NCBI GenBank assembly: GCA_023435025.1
Contig: JAEYSE010000039.1
Span: 52,518-116,517, forward strand
DNA: 64,000 bases
Origin: Bacillota bacterium
GTDB taxonomy: Bacteria; Bacillota; Clostridia; Christensenellales; CAG-138
Reading direction: 5' to 3'
Below the pieces are notes generated by a model. That model was not told where the DNA came from. It saw only the letters and a program-made list of their open reading frames with translations, and did not search any database. A program made the translations under genes and the position numbers. Below are positions 62,935-64,000 of the stretch, in pieces (the first letter of the stretch is position 1; every line of letters starts with the position of its first letter).

Positions 62935-63241
62935 ATGCTCGACGATACCAGCGGTGGCATTTATCAATTCATCTTCGAGCGCTTAATCCAGATTCATGAC
63001 GAAATCGTCTTCCATGACCCGGAATACCGGAAACTCGGGGAAGAGCCGCAACAACTCATGAAACAATTGAATGAAGAGTTAACTCCGGTAGGTCAAGAAA
63101 GGTTGGATCGCTTCGATTGCTCCCGGACGGAACAGAGAAAGGGCAGGATGAGTTGATATACAGCCAGGCATTGATGGACGGGATATTGTTTGGCTATTGG
63201 GTGGCCTTGATTGGGCGGGGAGTGGAGAAGATCAAAGTGTG
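62935..63241 (+). pseudogene. Small DUF6809-like protein, frameshifted
   Basis: ATG at 62935 after AAGGAGG opens MLDDTSGGIYQFIFERLIQIHDEIVFHD. After LDRFD the frame runs to a stop at 63156. A neighbouring frame continues meaningfully as LLPDGTEKGQDELIYSQALMDGILFGYWVALIGRGVEKI to a stop at 63241. The combined shape (about 100 residues, with a final GILFGYWVAL) resembles small DUF6809-type proteins of Clostridia. A one-base indel near 63113 explains it. Family assignment is tentative. Confidence 0.5.
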
Positions 63242-63588
63242 ATCGACTCACCCCATCAGCGACCTGATCGGCATGGGTCCATTAACTGCTATGCCCCTCC
63301 CTTTGACCGTCGGTACTGTATGAACGTGAAAGGGAGGGGCAGGTCGGAGGATGCAGCATAAAGTGAAGCTTTTTTAATTGAGCGGATTCAAGATTGTTTT
63401 TGGATGGTTTTTTGTGATAAAAGCCGTTATAAAACGATCTTCCCCTCCCTTTCACGAAAATTTAGCAGCTTCGGCATCATAAGATGCCGGCAGTCAAAGG
63501 GAGGGGAGCAGCAAACAGACAGCTACAGGCACTTAAGTAATTGGAGGGGAGAGTTGAAACAGTCAAATCGACTCACCCCATCAGCGAC
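63242..63588. repeat. 22-base direct repeat enclosing nested inverted repeats
   Basis: ATCGACTCACCCCATCAGCGAC occurs at 63242-63263 and 63567-63588. Between them, CCCCTCCCTTTGAC (about 63294) pairs with GTCAAAGGGAGGGG (about 63494), and GTGAAAGGGAGGGG (about 63326) pairs with CCCCTCCCTTTCAC (about 63441). The second direct repeat is inside the start of the MarR-like gene. Confidence 0.65.
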
Positions 63589-63900
63589 GAGAAAAAAGGT
63601 GATCGAACAGTTGATGAATTTACAGATGCTTTTACATCGTTATCAAATGCAGAACTTTATGGCTTTTGGCCCATGGGGCAACTCGAACAGAGGCCAAGGC
63701 CGTGTTTTGTCAATTCTGAAAATGAAACCCGAGATCAGTCAGAAAGAATGAGGTACTTGTTAAATATGGAGCAAGCAATCTTTGGCTGAGATACTCGGTA
63801 AATTGGAAAAGAACGGCTATATTATCAAAGAAACATCCCGATGAAGCAAATGCGTATAAAATAAGCATAATCCGAAGTGAGTTTGACCCGCAATCTTTCA
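63554..63900 (+). pseudogene. MarR-family regulator, frameshifted
   Basis: TTG at 63554 follows GGAGGGGAG. The frame gives KKVIEQLMNLQMLLHRYQMQNFMAFGPWGNSNRGQGRVLSILKMKPEISQKE, a MarR-type N-terminal helix and first HTH helix, then stops at 63751. The remaining HTH is in other frames: RYLLNM, then SKQSLAEILGKLEKNGYIIKETS. At least two indels and one stop disrupt the gene. A hairpin terminator lies at 63945. Confidence 0.7.
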
Positions 63901-63944
63901 CAATTGTCATCATACCTAATAATTTTATCTTACAAAGCGAATTT

Positions 63945-63975
63945 TAAAAGAGTTTCCATTGTAGAAACTCTTTTA
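63945..63975 (+). terminator. Hairpin terminator
   Basis: TAAAAGAGTTTC / GAAACTCTTTTA arms, followed by ATTTAG. Confidence 0.65.
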
Positions 63976-64000
63976 ATTTAGATTATAATCAAATACAAAA

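Noticed and set aside
1..64000. Insertion sequences or complete prophage
   Set aside because: No transposase, integrase, terminase, capsid or portal gene was recognisable in any frame.

Overview
The window looks like chromosome from a spore-forming, Gram-positive anaerobe of the Clostridia. The evidence is Firmicutes-type Shine-Dalgarno sites throughout, a Tlp-type spore protein, a SleB/CwlJ-type cell-wall hydrolase, GerMN lipoproteins, an LCP protein, a perfect CIRCE operator, sortase-type surface proteins ending in PPKTG plus a membrane anchor, and 7TM-type sensor kinases. I cannot name the genus. Positions 1 to about 51,000 have moderate to high GC and tightly packed operons. From about 51,050 the sequence turns AT-rich, gene density drops, and broken genes, repeats and recombination-site-like structures appear.

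Layout. 1-4.6 kb: a minus-strand redox/membrane cluster (TauE/SafE with HMA domain, two flavodoxins, a methyltransferase-like membrane protein, an FMN-binding protein, ApbE) headed by a TetR regulator with a clear promoter and a long palindromic operator. 4.7-13.4 kb: two surface proteins with related C-terminal modules, a receiver-only regulator, a decayed second receiver, a full receiver-BTAD regulator and its 7TMR-DISM kinase. This reads as a duplicated module. 13.5-19.9 kb: cell-wall hydrolase, spore protein Tlp, two tiny Arg/Cys-rich peptide genes with near-identical leaders, a PstS-like lipoprotein, a sugar kinase, and a DNA alkylation repair protein. 20-26.6 kb: a 1,299-residue repeat surface protein and a NarL-type two-component pair.

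26.8-31.8 kb is an arsenic operon (arsR, DUF2703, acr3, an ArsN-like acetyltransferase, arsD, arsA, arsC). 32-34.6 kb carries an acetyltransferase and a pnuC-nadR pair for NAD precursor salvage. ssrA (tmRNA) lies at 34.6-35.0 kb and its partner smpB at 36.5 kb, separated by lysA. 37-45.1 kb is envelope biology: a D,D-carboxypeptidase, an OmpR-type two-component pair cotranscribed with two GerMN lipoproteins, and an LCP ligase. 45.4-51 kb: a GNAT protein, a DUF2975/XRE/DUF4173 operon, and htpG behind CIRCE.

51-64 kb is accessory DNA. Its core is three homologous 172-178 bp elements with the architecture of integron attC sites (R''/R' core-like ends, imperfect palindromic arms). They separate AT-rich orphan genes. 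No integron integrase is visible. The attC-like sites are followed by a zinc-ribbon/nuclease gene split by one in-frame stop, a secreted TPR-like protein, a graveyard of tRNA- and tmRNA-like fragments, a HEAT-like protein flanked by AT-rich repeats, and broken GxxExxY, DUF6809-like and MarR genes. The cassette-like array, the homopolymeric Cys-Arg-Thr peptide and the duplicated regulator/surface-protein module are the most unusual things here.
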